Below are positions 20,748-33,300 of a stretch of 64,000 bases of DNA, piece after piece (within the stretch, counting starts at the first letter, position 1; the number at the start of each line of letters is the position of its first letter). The stretch spans positions 3,906,001 to 3,970,000 of the forward strand of contig CM066301.1 of NCBI GenBank assembly GCA_033807695.1, written 5' to 3'. Below the pieces are notes generated by a model that did not search any database, was not told where the DNA came from, and saw only the letters and a program-made list of their open reading frames with translations. This DNA comes from Daedaleopsis sinensis. Taxonomy: Eukaryota > Basidiomycota > Agaricomycetes > Polyporales > Polyporaceae. The position numbers and the translations under genes are program-made.

Positions 20748-23700
20748 ATGAAACGCCTCTTGTCGAAAACGTTCAAGACATCGCCCTTCGCCACAAATCC
20801 AGCCCCAGCAGGAGCGGCAATCCCGGCGACTACCAATCCTCCCCTCCATCATACTGGTCTCCAGCCAAAAGATACCCTGCCCCCCGTTCCTCACCCATGT
20901 CCGTACGAGCATCTGTCCGTCGTGGCGACCCCAGCGGGACTTCTGCTGCGCCCTCGCCATCCTGACCAATCGGAAGATGGTTCAGACTCTGTCGTGAAGG
21001 TGGAGTGGGGGAAGGGAGGCAAGGTTGAGACCGTAGCGGCTGCTACTGCGGCGGACGCTGATTGGGAGGAGAGCGTAGTCGTCTACGGGATTGTTGGGTT
21101 CCTGGAGCTGTACTCCGGTAATTATATGTCCTGCCGTAATCCAGACTCGGAGCATTAGAGTTAAATCGTTCGGCAGCGTCGTACCTTTTGCTCATTTCCT
21201 CGAGGAATGTGGTTGGCGACTGTGAGTGCTATTTATTCATTCCTCGCACCGGTTCTTACACCATGGCCGTAGTTCTTGACGCGAGACATACCGTGTATGG
21301 TGTGAAGGGGGTGGTCGCAATCCCGCTCGTGGAGGATCGCGCTCGGACTGTCCTTTCCGCCCTTGGGACCCGCAATAGAGCTGATCGACGGACTTCTTTG
21401 CTGCCCATCGAAAACCCACAGAACCAGCCTGGTGAAGAGGACGCGTCTGATGCCGCAGTCGCTAACGAGGCCGGGCCCGATGGAACGAGGTCTCCCCGCC
21501 TCGTCAAATTCGCCGATGAGCTCGATGTTAGAATGGTGTCGCCAAGACCGGATCAAACCTTCAATCTAGATGACCGTCCTCCTTCCCCATCCTCCTCGGT
21601 CGCCTCTACTCCTTCGTCGGTGGAGTCTATGGCAAATACAGACACAGTGGTCAAGACCCTCGCGGAACGACTGTCATTCTGGACTCGTCTCTCTAAGCGT
21701 AACTCGCGACAGAGTGCAACTATTGACCATGTGCTTGTCGAGCAACAGGATATTCCCGGCGAACCGCCATTTCCTCCGGCAGACTTAGAGTCGATCGTGA
21801 GGGACGAATCCAAGAACCCTGAGGAAGTCATAGAATCTATTGTCTCTTCCGCTGCTCCTCCGCCGCAGACGATCGAAGAGAGGCACTCGGAACTCGAGGA
21901 GAAGATCGTGCGCGAATGCATCCGCGAGTTCACGCGCGGGGGGATGTACTTTGCATACACATTCGGCAAGTCCAACATTCTAGGACTTGTGGGATCAACG
22001 ATGATGAGACTCTAGCACAGACATCACGCGGTCGCTGCAGCACAAGCATGAGCTGATCTCCAAGGCGAAGGCACAGAACGCGCTGCTGGAGACTCTTCAA
22101 GCATTGGACGACTCGAAACGGCTGAGCCCGACTCGCGAAACAGTAGACGTGCTCGCGGAGCCGTCAGCGGCCCTCCCGCTATGGCGAAGAGTCGACCGCC
22201 GCTTTTGGTGGAATGAGTGGATGTCGAAACCGCTCATCGACGCAGGAGTAAGCATCTAGTATTCTCCTCTTTGCACGTCGTTCCGTACTGAGAGCGGGTT
22301 GCCCTGTATTACAGCTTCACCCGTATGTCATGCCGATCATGCAGGGATTTTTCCAGGGCTCGTCGTTCACGATTGCACGAGAGCCCGTGGCAGACGAGGT
22401 AGGAGACAGTGTCGTGGTCGAGTATATTATCACGTCGCGTCGGTCGAGGGACCGCGCTGGCCTGCGATATCAACGTCGAGGGATTGATGATGACGCCAAT
22501 GTCGCCAACTTTGTCGAAACAGAGACCGTGATGCGCGTCGAGGTAGGTATCCTCGTGCTTCGGGATCGGGATCTGCTTAACAGCCTCCTTGTAGCGGGAA
22601 GGCCTGTCTAACGTCTTCAGCCATGTCCAGATCCGCGGGTCGAGTGAGTGCTTGTGAGCGTCGATTTTTGCACGACGCTGGCTTACAGCTGTCCCCAGTC
22701 CCGTTGTACTGGAATCAGCAGGGTATGGCGATCAAGCCGGCACCCCAGTTGAATCCCGAGCGGACGCATGATCAGAATTTACGTGCAATACAACAGCACC
22801 TCTCTAAGGTCGTCTCTACGTACGGATCATTGGTAAGTCTGTTCTTGATCTGAATATGACCCTGCTGATCTTGTCCAGACGATCGTCAATCTCGCTGAGC
22901 AACATGGCAAGGAGGGGCAAGTTACCAATGCATATGGGAAGTTTGTCAATGAGCTTGGCCTGAAAGATGTCAAGTGCGTAGGCATGTGCGGTACACAGAT
23001 AGTCAGTACTGATATTGCCTAGGTACCAAGCATATGATTTCCATGCAGAGACGAAAGGCATGAAGTATGCTTATGCTGTTGTGAACGCCCCTCGTTACCC
23101 ACTAACCCGCTTTATAACAGGTATGAGAATATCTCGAAGCTGATTGACACGGTGGAACGGACGTTCGAGAGCCAAGGGTTAGTATATGATACCATTCGCT
23201 TCGTCCCTGTACTCACCTGATACATTCTTTCAGCTACTTTTGGATCTCGAACAACCACATCATGTCTCAGCAGAAGGGCGTTTTCAGAGTCAACTGCATA
23301 GATGGCTTGGATCGTACTAATGTCGTCGAGTCCGCGTTTGCCCGACACGTCCTGAACAGACAGCTTGGCGCCGTCGCCCTCCTGAACCCCGAGGAGCGAA
23401 GGACAGAGATGGACGTTGTGTTCAACGATGGTGCACCGCTCGCCTCGATCACGAGAGATCTGACACTTACAGCTAGCGATTTCTTCCAGTGTGGGCGAAC
23501 AACGGGGATGCTGTTAGCCGTGCATAGTATGTCCACCTGTTTTTTTCGCTCGTGAGCTCAATTCATAGTATCTATCGCAGTGCCGGAACGTCAGCCCTCA
23601 AGGTTTGTGGTATCTTGCCGCCGCCGTCAATTGTGACCTGACCTGGTATATTGTATGTGATGATCAGGGAGACTTCACAAGGTATGTTTAATCGTGACGC

Positions 23701-25017
23701 CACTCACACCGGAACGTTTCACTCACTTCCTCGATAGGACGGGGAAACGAGACCTGGCCGGGTTGCTCAATGATGGCGTGAACTCTTTGGCACGGTATGT
23801 CCACATGGAAACGAGTTGTGCACGCGGAATTGACGTGTTGTTCGCATGGCAGAATGTACTCGTCGACGTTCGCCGACTGGTTCAGCCAAGCGGTCATTGA
23901 CTTCATGCTCGGAAATCGGACAACCTCCGTGTTTTCCGAGTTCTTGCTGAAACTGCAATCCACCGATCCCCGAGACCTCATCCGCATTACGAAGATTCGT
24001 GCGGATGCCATCAGTACATGCGTCTCCCGCGTGTTGCCTGAGGGAGAGCGACTGCTATCCGGGTGGACATTATTCGCTCCCGAAGAGCTGAACACGAAGG
24101 TGGGCGACAAATTTGAGGAGAAGGTTCTCTTACTGGTGAGTACATTACATTCCTCCTGCCGAGTGGGGGCTACATTGACCTGTTCACAGAGCGCCAAGGC
24201 GTTGTATGTTATTGTGCGTACCCGTTCTGGACTAGAAGCGGAACCGTGATATGCTGAAACCGCCGCTGCAGAGTTATGACTATACCCTGGAGAAAGTGAA
24301 GATGTATACCCGTGTCCCTCTTGGAGATATTCTTGGAATTTCCAAAGGTCAGCTCCCCTGTAACACGAATACGCCAAGACCTCTACTCACGACCCTTTAA
24401 CAGGTGCATATATCCTGTCACCGCTAGAAGAAGCAAGCAGGGATCCTCTGCAGAACGCCGGTTTCGTCGTGTCTTGGCAAAACCTCCAGAACCAAGACAC
24501 CCGTCTTACCAGCTACTCCATCCGAAACAGCCTTGACCTGGCCACGCCTCCGGCGTCACCGTCGCCGGCCACGACAAGGTTCTCCTTGACGGCGCCCCGG
24601 AAGAACACGCTGCCTCTTTCGCGTATCTTATCCGACGCGGCTGCGCCAGTCGCGGGCCAGGACACGATCTTCGCTGCGTTCAAAGCACTCCCTGTGGACC
24701 CCGCGCGGTCGCGGGGGGAGACAGGCAGCTTCATTCAGTCGCAGGATGAGCTTGCGAGTGCGAAGAGCTGCAAGGAGGCGGTCGACATGATCGTGGAGGC
24801 CATCCGGCAGGCGTGCAAGGACATGGGGAATGAGCACCGAGACTTCATAACCGAGGCCGATGTGGTGAGGTGCGTACCCGCTGCAGTGATCTCGGGCATC
24901 GTGGGCACGGCTGACGAGGGTTGGGCTTGGCCTAGTCTGGCGGAAGCGCAACGGATGACGAGCGTGTACGCGAAGATGGAGTACGGCGTGAAGAGGTTGC
25001 TATGGCTGGGCAGTTGA
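20748..25017 (+). CDS. Phosphoinositide phosphatase with SAC and hSac2 domains (INPP5F/Sac2-like)
   Basis: A multi-exon gene encoding about 1,000 residues. The SAC domain begins near residue 80 (VVYGIVGFLELYSG) and has a poorly conserved Ser/Pro-rich insert before the FTRGGMYFAYTFD segment. Then come FWWNEWMSKPLIDAG, YVMPIMQGFFQGSSF, IRGSIPLYW, and the catalytic CX5R motif in FRVNCIDGLDRTNVVES (Cys codon 23293-23295). After the SAC domain the segment TSVFSEFLLKLQSTDPRDL to YTLEKVKMYTRVPLGDILGI matches the hSac2 homology domain. Sac2-type enzymes remove the 4- or 5-phosphate of inositol lipids on endosomal membranes. The intron after FAYTF has a GC donor (21966-22020). The C-terminal tail is Ser/Pro rich. 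Confidence 0.9.
21966..22020 (+). other. Non-canonical GC-AG intron
   Basis: 55-nt intron in the Sac2-type gene. The exon ends TTCG and the intron starts GCAAGT and ends CACAG. Removing it restores the SAC-domain phrase YFAYTFDITRSLQHKHE in phase; no nearby GT donor does so. Confidence 0.75.
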
Positions 25018-25470
25018 GCGGAATGTGGACTGATGTGGACGATCGTACATGGTGGGACTGTGCCTGTGTATCTGTTGCAGAATCGAGTGTGGACCGCCTA
25101 TTGTTGCTTTGCTTGTCCGTCGTGGTATGAGCGTGCGTTGCGCGGGCTGGGAGGGGTTTGTCTCCAAAAGGGACGAGTTGAGCCGTCGAGCCGAACCAGA
25201 TCGAACCGGCGGACGTTGATTGGAGGCGTCTGCCAGTGTGAAGAGTAGCGGGTGTGCCCCCTTGTCCCTGACTGGGAGAGCGCGGTCCCCAGCAATACCC
25301 TCTGCAGCTTTATGCGCTAACATATACCAGCTCGACTCCAGGCGACACTCTACTATTCTCCGCTGCACACAGGTGCTCAGCAGTATCCCCGCAATATCTA
25401 GACGTCTCCGCCCGTCAGCTAGTAGCGTCTCCTCCTTATAATCCTGTATATTTCTTGGTCTGCGAACACT
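25018..25470. promoter_or_regulatory. Promoter region of the DHHC palmitoyltransferase
   Basis: 453 bp between two plus-strand genes. A TTATAAT box at 25436-25442 lies about 30 nt upstream of the ATG at 25471. No gene recognised. Confidence 0.4.
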
Positions 25471-28184
25471 ATGGCGACCTCACACTCCTTATCACCCACA
25501 ACACAACGGACAGTGGCTCAACTCCCCTTTGCTCCAACCAATAATGCTCCTCGACTGCCGGGCATCAATACCTCCGTTTCCGCCACCGCGACACCCATGG
25601 GCGGGAACTCGCCAATATCACCAACAAACCCGATCCGAGCAGCTCACCAACGCAACGGCTCTGCCTTCTCCTCGCGCTCACGAGCACAGACGAACGGGAC
25701 GCATGCCCCGCCCGAGGTGCCGCCCATGCCCTCTGCCTCAGTACCGATCTTGCAGCCCCGGCCCACAGCAGGTACGACTCATGTCGGAGGTGTCCTCCCA
25801 TCAGCTTCATTCTTCCACCCCTCCCGCCCGAACTACCCCCCACTGTCTGCAACTCCCCCATATCACCGCCCCTCGACCGCGGGATCGTTGTCGTCCATCG
25901 GGGGCTCGACTGTCGACGCCGTGCGTCTTGCGCATCTCGGACCACCACAGCAGCGCGACCGGATCTCGGAGGGGACGGACAGCGTGGACCACTCTGCGGA
26001 AGATGCCAAGGGAGCCCCGTCGCTGCACTCGTCGAACAAGTTCAGCCGTGAGCCCCTTCTGCCGATCAGCAATGCCCCCGGGAGGACGAGCAATGCTACG
26101 CGGCCGACGATCGTCACCCAGACGAACCCGTACGGCCGCAGCGAGGGCAACGTGAGTGCGGGCGCACGCATGCGCGGGAGCTTTGAAAAGCTCTTCAAAC
26201 GCGGCTTCAGCTTCGAGCGATCGCCGGTGACGCCTATCAACCCGGGCCCGAGCAGTCCGTTTGGACCTCTCCAGACGCGGTCTGCAGAGGTTTCTCCAAT
26301 AACCTTCGAGCTCAACGTGGGCGGGCCCGGAACGGACAACTCTCCCACCTCCCCCGGGCACCGGAAGCACAACCTGTCTCCTCTGCAGGGATCCTCGACC
26401 TCGCTCTATCACGCCTCGTTCATCGCGACCGCGCCCCCACACATGGACCCGCCGCTGTCCGCCGTGCCCATCGTCGACAGCCGGACGGGAAAGCCCATGC
26501 GCAAGTGGCAGCTGCACCCCTCTCGGAATCGGTTTTTCCTCGGCGGACGGTTGCTGACGGGAGGAGACTCGCCGTGGGCCTTCGTCGCGTCCCTGACGGT
26601 GATGCTGACCATCTCAGGCGTGTACTTCGGGACGACGTGCGTGTGGTGGTGGACGAACGAGAGCCCGGCGGTCGCGGTCGTGGGCGCGTACATGTGCTTG
26701 CTGACCATGTCGAGCATGTTTGCGACGGTGAGTGTCGGTTGGTGTCCCTCGCGCAATTACAAATGGCGGCCACGATGTGGCTGTGCAGCAGCAATGGATG
26801 GAGTGCTCACATCGGCGAACCGGCGGTACCTCGACCGTCCCTTGCAGGCCTTCCGAGATCCTGGGATACTCCCGCGCAATCTGGATCCCGACCCTCCGTA
26901 TCCGGCGAGCTCGTCCGAAGGCGGCAGCATTCGCGCGCCGCTGCCTCGAGATCTGAAGGTCCGCGCAGGAATGTGAGTGCGACCCTGTCCTGACTCCTGG
27001 GGTGCAAACCGTTCAAACGTGCTGATGTCGCCTGCAGCGTGCGGACGAAGTACTGCCCTACCTGCATGACCTACCGACCGCCACGATCGAGCCACTGCAA
27101 GATGGTGAGCGATGTGTCTGCCCGTCGTCTGCGAGAGCCGGGGACTGATGCGTCTGTCGGCCAGTGCGACAACTGTGTGGACGGCTGCGACCACCACTGC
27201 CAGTGGGTGAACAACTGTGTGGGCAGGCGGAACTACACCGTCTTCTTCACCATGCTGTTTTCCGCCGTGAGTGTCATGTCGCCGACTGTGGCTCAGGCAC
27301 ATTGGGCCGCGCGTTAAGGTTCTGATCTCACGCCCGCCCCACCCCCCGCAGGTAGTGACCTTGATCTTGGTGATCTGCACGACCGCGCTGCACCTCGTCC
27401 TCGTCGCGCACAAGCAGCAGCTCAGCTTCCGGCACGCCGTCGCCACCCCGCAGGGGACGGGCAGCGCGGTCGCGTTCGTCCTGTCCATCCTCGTCATCTG
27501 GCCCGTCTCCGCGCTGCTCTCGTACCATCTCCGGGTGCGTCCGCCGTGTTTCCTCCCATTGGCTGTCTTTTCTTTTTGCGAGGGACGCACGTATTCAACT
27601 GACGGCGATTGGATCGGTAGCTGCTGCTCTTGAACGTCACGACGATCGAACAGGTACGTGCTGTGTCTGTGTCGGACGCCCCTTCTGTCCGCCCGCCGGG
27701 CTGCCCACGGCCGCGTAGCGGCGTACGTCACTGGCGAAGACACCCTGGTGTCGGCGATCAGTGTGCGCGTGCGCGGCGGCCCGGGCCGGGGGGCGTCCTC
27801 TCTCCTCTCTCCTCTCTCCTCCCTCCGCACCCGCGCGTTCTGACGAGGCCCCCGTTCTTTTGATTTTTGATTTTTGATATCTGGTGCACGGACGCGCAGA
27901 TCCGGAACCAGGCGCACAAGTCGCTCGGGGCGGGCCCCGCGCCGCCGAACCCGTTCTCGCACGGGAGCTGGCGGCGGAACGCGGTGTACATGCTGTGCCG
28001 GCCGACGGGGTACTCGTGGCTCGACGCGCGCGCGCGCGCGACGGAGGACAGGCGCGAGGTGAACCCGGGCCTCGTGCCCGAGCACGAGCATGGGGACGGG
28101 GACGAGCACGGGGACGGGGACGGGGACGGGGAGGCGTGGGCGGAGGACAGCGAGCAGGGGCCGCCGCGGGGCAAAGGGGAGTGA
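25471..28184 (+). CDS. ERF2: DHHC palmitoyltransferase (Erf2-like)
   Basis: S-acylates proteins such as Ras at Golgi or ER membranes. A 419-residue first exon starts with a ~330-residue Ser/Pro-rich cytosolic region, then [20 protein letters not shown] and two membrane helices. Downstream exons encode [10 protein letters not shown], the Cys-rich domain ([16 protein letters not shown]), the catalytic core [20 protein letters not shown] (DHHC at 27189-27200), two more helices, and the TTxE motif in NVTTIEQIR. The C-terminal tail includes [11 protein letters not shown] followed by an acidic His/Gly/Asp repeat ([16 protein letters not shown]). Introns include CT-rich and TTTTGAT-repeat stretches near 27794-27880. 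Residue order and the 'LGGR' segment fit Erf2/ZDHHC9 best. Confidence 0.9.
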
Positions 28185-28221
28185 GCACCGGGCACAGGCG
28201 CTGCGGGCGGGTCGTAGGGGA

Positions 28222-28236
28222 GGGGGGGGGGGGGGG
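28222..28236. repeat. Poly-G run
   Basis: Fifteen consecutive G residues, preceded by GGGGA, just 3' of the DHHC gene. It may form a G-quadruplex, and its length could be unreliable in sequencing. Confidence 0.8.
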
Positions 28237-29069
28237 TCATGGGGTTATCTCGACGCTGGGCATGCGCACCCGGGCCCTGCGAGCGAGTGGCTTTGGCTAT
28301 CGGGGACTTCGTTGTACGTACGGGCAGTTTTGGGACAGCGCTAGCGGACGGACGGTGTGTGCGTTTGCATTCGCTGCGTAAATTATATGGATCGGGGCGT
28401 GGTACGGACATAACGGCCGATGGAGGGCCGGCTCGGAGTGAGTGGTACCAGGTATGCATTATCACCATGAGGGGGTTTTGTAACGAGTTTTGCAAATCTC
28501 ATATTTCTCCCGCACTTGGTTCCTCTTCTCCATACCAGCTTGAGGTACGCCATAGTTACGTTTAACGGCTACTTTCTCCCGTTGATTCTGTGTGACTTAT
28601 CCGCCCGAGGTGCTTTTGCCCCGTTTGAGTCGTAACATCTAAGATAGCCCACGACATATGTGGTTATTTTGGATGAAACCGCTAGAAGCTCCAGTAAATC
28701 TCCCCTCTATCACATATCCGCACCGTGTGTGCTCGAACCACGTATGTGATGGCTGTGCAAGGTCAGGAGCGATCGTGCTGCGTTTTGGGAAGAAAGATGA
28801 AGAAACAGAGGAGATAGGGTAGCTGTGCAATATTTGAGCGGTGGTGCAGAACCCCCTTGCGCACATACGATAGTATTTATGGGTTGTGGTTGGTGCTCGA
28901 GCCTCGCGGGCGTGGGTGGCACGCGGAGGACGGGACAAGGCCCGAGGATAAGTACAGGAAGTCCGACGGGCGGAAGAGAAACGCAGGATGCATGTGGCCC
29001 GAGAGCGAGGGCGAGGAATTAGAGTGTGAAGAGCGATCGCTGACGTGCGCACAGGCACAATCAAGAATA

Positions 29070-29347
29070 CTGTACCATTTCGACCTAATATTCATGGGGG
29101 GGGACAAGTGACACCGAAATCATGAATATTCATCGCTTAGCAGCCCCTTGTGACCATGGGACAACCTCAAATATTCCATTCATAGGCTAGGATCCTCTGC
29201 CAAAACGCGGTTAGCGCCCGTAAAGCGCCCGTGACATTGACTTCAAGCGATCTTCAACGACCTTTGTGACGCGGGACAGACTTCCGATTATTCAGATTCA
29301 AGACCTCTTGTGACGCGTGACATGAATATTAGGTCGAAATGGTACAG
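29070..29347. mobile_element. MITE-like element, Tc1/mariner-type ends
   Basis: A 278-bp non-coding segment flanked by perfect inverted repeats that begin CTGTACCATTTCGACC and continue to TTCATG (about 27-28 bp each). The left end starts at 29070 and the right end finishes at 29347. Both sides are flanked by TA (29068-29069 and 29348-29349), the target-site duplication expected of Tc1/mariner transposons. The interior has AT-rich subrepeats (ATGAATATTCAT) but no frame for a transposase. Only one copy is seen in this window. Confidence 0.75.
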
Positions 29348-30352
29348 TACGAGAACGGGGGTGGCCATCGCGCGTCGGAAGAGAGGGCGAGCGAGATCTG
29401 GGGTGCGTCTGTGCCGTAGTATGCCACGGCCCCGTGGGTGCCCGTTCGCGAGCTTCGAAGTGTGCACACGCGCGTCGGGGAGAAGCGAAGACGTCGTGAT
29501 CATGTACGATGTATGTAAACTGGCCGCGGGGGTGCATGTGCGCACCGCTGGATAAGAAGGAGGGGAGGGGGACACGGAGGAGGAGGGAGTGCTTGATCAG
29601 TATCGGGCGGCCGGAGTAACTGTGTGTATCGCTGTTTGGGATCGGGTGTGATGCACAGACGCGAGGCACAGGCGCGCGCGGTGTGGTCGACGCGGCGGTG
29701 ACGCAACACCTGATCGTGCGCGGTTCCTCGCGAGTCATTGACGGCAGATCGGCGATGCTGCACGCGCCCGGTGTTCTCGAGCACCCTCGTTCTCGGCCTG
29801 CAGCCCCCAGCTGGCCGCGACCCGTTCAGCTGGGAGCGGCTGCGTTGGGTTAGGGGCGAGCAGGAGGCCAGCAGTCCCAGTGCGCGGGAGGAGGAGGGGA
29901 CGGACGAGCTGACTGGAGTGGCCAATCTCTGATCATGGATCATGACATGATGACATCTCCCGGACCGATCTCGCGTGGGCGCCAGCAGTGTGAGGACCGC
30001 TGAGTTGGGGACGGTCGGAGTGCGAAAGCGGCAGGGCGGCAGGCTGGCGTATGTCGGGGGACCGCGCGGGGGATGCGCCCTCTGCATTCTCCCGCCGTCG
30101 AGCAACGCAGGCCCAGGACCGCGAGCCCCGCCAGCCACGCAGCACGACCCCCGCACGGCCGACGCGCCCGCGTGCACAGCGCAGACAACCGGCCTGGGCG
30201 TCTCTGTCGGGAGTTGTTGAAGAAGAAAGGCAGTTGGGGAGGGCGGCAGCCTGCGTATGTCTGTTGAGTAATCTGCCTTGAGTCTCCCCAATCAGTCACA
30301 CAACCAGACGAGTACGCTCGCGGCTGCCGACCGCTCAGGCTTATAGACCAGA

Positions 30353-33300
30353 ATGGACCCAGCGACCCGCGCCGCACCCTCCGTCCCGTCCTCGTCGGCC
30401 TCTCTTCCCACCTCCACCACCCCCGCCGCCCCGAAGCTCGAGAATTCGTCCCGGAAGCACAAACACAGAAAGGCCCTCCCTCCCCCGCCCCCCGCCGACC
30501 GCCCCCGCCGCGCCAGCCCCGCCGCCCCGTCCCCGACGACCCACTCCCCGCCCCCGCCGTCCGACAGACCGGGTATGTCATCCTCTTCTCATCAACTATC
30601 ATCTCCCAGCCGCTCACGTCCCAATTCCATTCTCCCCCTCCGATTACGTTCTCCTGTCCAAAAAGGTGCACGCATCTCAAACATACGCGATCAACCTCTC
30701 CAGTCCTCCGCTCGCTTCGACCCTCATCTCCAGCCATATCCCGCCTCCACCGCCGTCAACCCCCCGCCCCCCTCCTCCTACCCGTCGCTCATGAATCCCT
30801 CCTATCCCATCAATGGCAGCCCGTACCCCTCCTCGCCCTCCCCGTACCACCAGAACCCACAGACAGGCTCCCCGGCAAACGGCCAGGCCCACGCTGCCCC
30901 CCAGTACCAGTACACCGTCCACGCCCCCTACGCCTACCCGCCCTACGCCCAGTACCCCGCCGGCATGATGATGTACCAGCAGGCCCCCGCCAGCGCGCAC
31001 CCAGACTCCAGCCAGCAGCCCTCATCCTCCGCGCCCCCGCCCGCGACAGGTAAACGGAAAAGGAAGTATACGCATGATGGTGTACACAGCAGAGCGTCTG
31101 ACGATGAAGGTGCAGATTCCTCCGGCACGGATGTCCAGCGCGTCGGCTCCACCTCCGTCGCGCCCCTCGTCGACAGCAAGAAGCGCACCAAGACCCAGCG
31201 CGCGTGCGACAGCTGTCGCTCCCGAAAAATAAGGTCCGTCTCCCTCCTCGAGCTCGCCCGCAACCAACGCGATTTACGCCCCCCTCCGTGCTCCCTCCCC
31301 TCTCCACGCCCCTCCCGTATCTCGCTCTCCGACCGTGGGCATATCCGGACCGGCTGACTTGGGTATCAACCTCCATAGATGCGACGTCCTGCAGGACGCT
31401 GATCCCCCGGTATGCCAGCACTGTAAACAGTACTCCTTCGAATGTACCTTCTTCCTCCCAATCACCGAGACTCGGTTCAAGAAGAAGAAGCTGGAGGAAG
31501 AGGCAGCGGCCGTCGCGGCAGCCGAGAAGAAGGAGGCGGCGGAAAGGAGCACGTCCTCCCCGCAGGCAGAGCATTCCAAAGGCGGGGATATCAAGGTCTA
31601 CGGTGAGCCCCGACATTCTCGCCGCCGCGCGTCCGGACAGGGCTGACTCGTCCCAGGCCCGACTTCCACCGCGCACATGCTGCACTCGCACCCGCTCGTG
31701 TCGTCGCGGACTTACGAAGCCTACGACCTGCGTTACCACCACTCGTGGGACCTGAGTGCAGACGGAGACGGTATCATCCGCGTGCACGAGCCCGAGCAGG
31801 GCGAGCTGCAGCTCGCGCTCCCGAAGCCGATCGACCTGCGAGTCGAGCGCGATGTGATCGAGAAGCTCGTAAACGCGTACTTTTCCGATGTCGCCCCGAT
31901 GCTCCCTGTCGTCACCCGCGAAGAGTTCATCGCGAACAATCCGCCGCCCCCGATACTGCTGTACTCCATCTGCCTCGTCGCGGCCACGCGCCGGGACGTG
32001 CCGCAGAAGGTGTTCGAGTCCATACGCTACACCGTGAACAGCCTGATCAAGGCTGAAGACGTCCTGTCCACGGCCTCGATCGTGAACATGCAGTCCCTGC
32101 TCGTCCTCGCGATGGTGGGCGACTGCCATTCGCAGTACGTACCGCACGCGCTGTCGGCGCTGTGGGTCCGGCTCGGATGCGCGATCCGCATGGTGGGCTG
32201 TTCATTGGCTCTGCTCCGCCCCCTGTTTGCTTACCTACCTGGCTGGCCGCACTGTAATTACAGGCGCAAGACTTGGGCGTGCACCGCGCCGAGTCTGTCA
32301 ACCAGAACATTGAGATGCGCAGACGACTGTGGGGGGTCTGTGTTATCAGCGACCGGTGGTATGTGTCTGCCTCTCCGCGCCGCCTCCTCCCCCCCGCCGG
32401 CGCCGCCGCAGAAGACGGGGGCGCGACGAACCGTGCAGCGCTGACACACCTTGCGCTCAGGATAAGCCTGACCTTCGGGCATCCGTACATGATTGACATC
32501 AGAGACTGCGACGCGCGCCTGCCGTCCTCCGGTGACCCGAACGACCTGTACTTGGACGAGCTCGTGCGGCTGAGTGTCATCCTCGGGAAAGTGCAGAAGA
32601 CGATATATACGTGAGCGCCCTCTCGTTCCGTCCGCTGACCCGCGCCGCGCCGCGCCGTGCCTTCTCTCCGTGCGCGCAGTCCGTCGGCTGACCGTGTTTT
32701 CGGCGGGCAGGCCTACCGGGCTGAACAAGACCACCGACGAGGCGCTCCATGCGCTCCTCGCGGACATCGAGGCGTGGAAGAACAACCTGCCAACCGATCT
32801 CCAGTTCCACGGGCCCTCCACCCGTCGCAGCGCCGGTACGTCTCCCGCCCCTCGCGCGGGCAGGAAGTGACTGACGCGAGTCGCGGGGCAGGCCTGCTCT
32901 TCCTGTTCTATACGTGCGTGAACATGATCTTCTGGCGCGTGTTCATGCGCATATCGTACTCGTGCCCCGCGCACCTCAAGTTCTCGCTCACGGTCGAGAA
33001 GTGGACGGGGCTCGTGCGCATGTCCGGGGACGCGATCGACTGGCTCGACGCGAACGAGACCGTGTACGACGTCTGGCTGCTCGTCGCGTACTGCGCGACG
33101 TCGTGTGCGCTCGTCCAGGTGCGTCCCGCCCCCTCCCCTAGCGTTCTTGTTGTGGTCAAAGTTACCGACCCCGCCGCCGCCGCAGTACCACACCTACGCG
33201 CGGAGACAGGACCCGGACGCCCAGATGAAGCTCAAGAAGCTGCGGGACTGCGTGCGCCGGTGGGAGGCCGCGCACTCGCCCGAGCACATGTCCGCGCGAC

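Larger units (their letters stand above)
28185..30352. other. 2.2 kb intergenic region containing a MITE-like element
   Basis: Between the DHHC gene and the Zn2Cys6 factor. It contains a G15 run at 28222-28236 and the element at 29070-29347. Long open frames on both strands around 29500-30290 have no domain, lack good starts and look like GC-driven artefacts. Confidence 0.5.

Noticed and set aside
29500..30291. 263-codon minus-strand frame upstream of the transcription factor
   Set aside because: Pro/Arg/Ser low-complexity composition, no domain; overlaps the likely promoter of the Zn2Cys6 gene.
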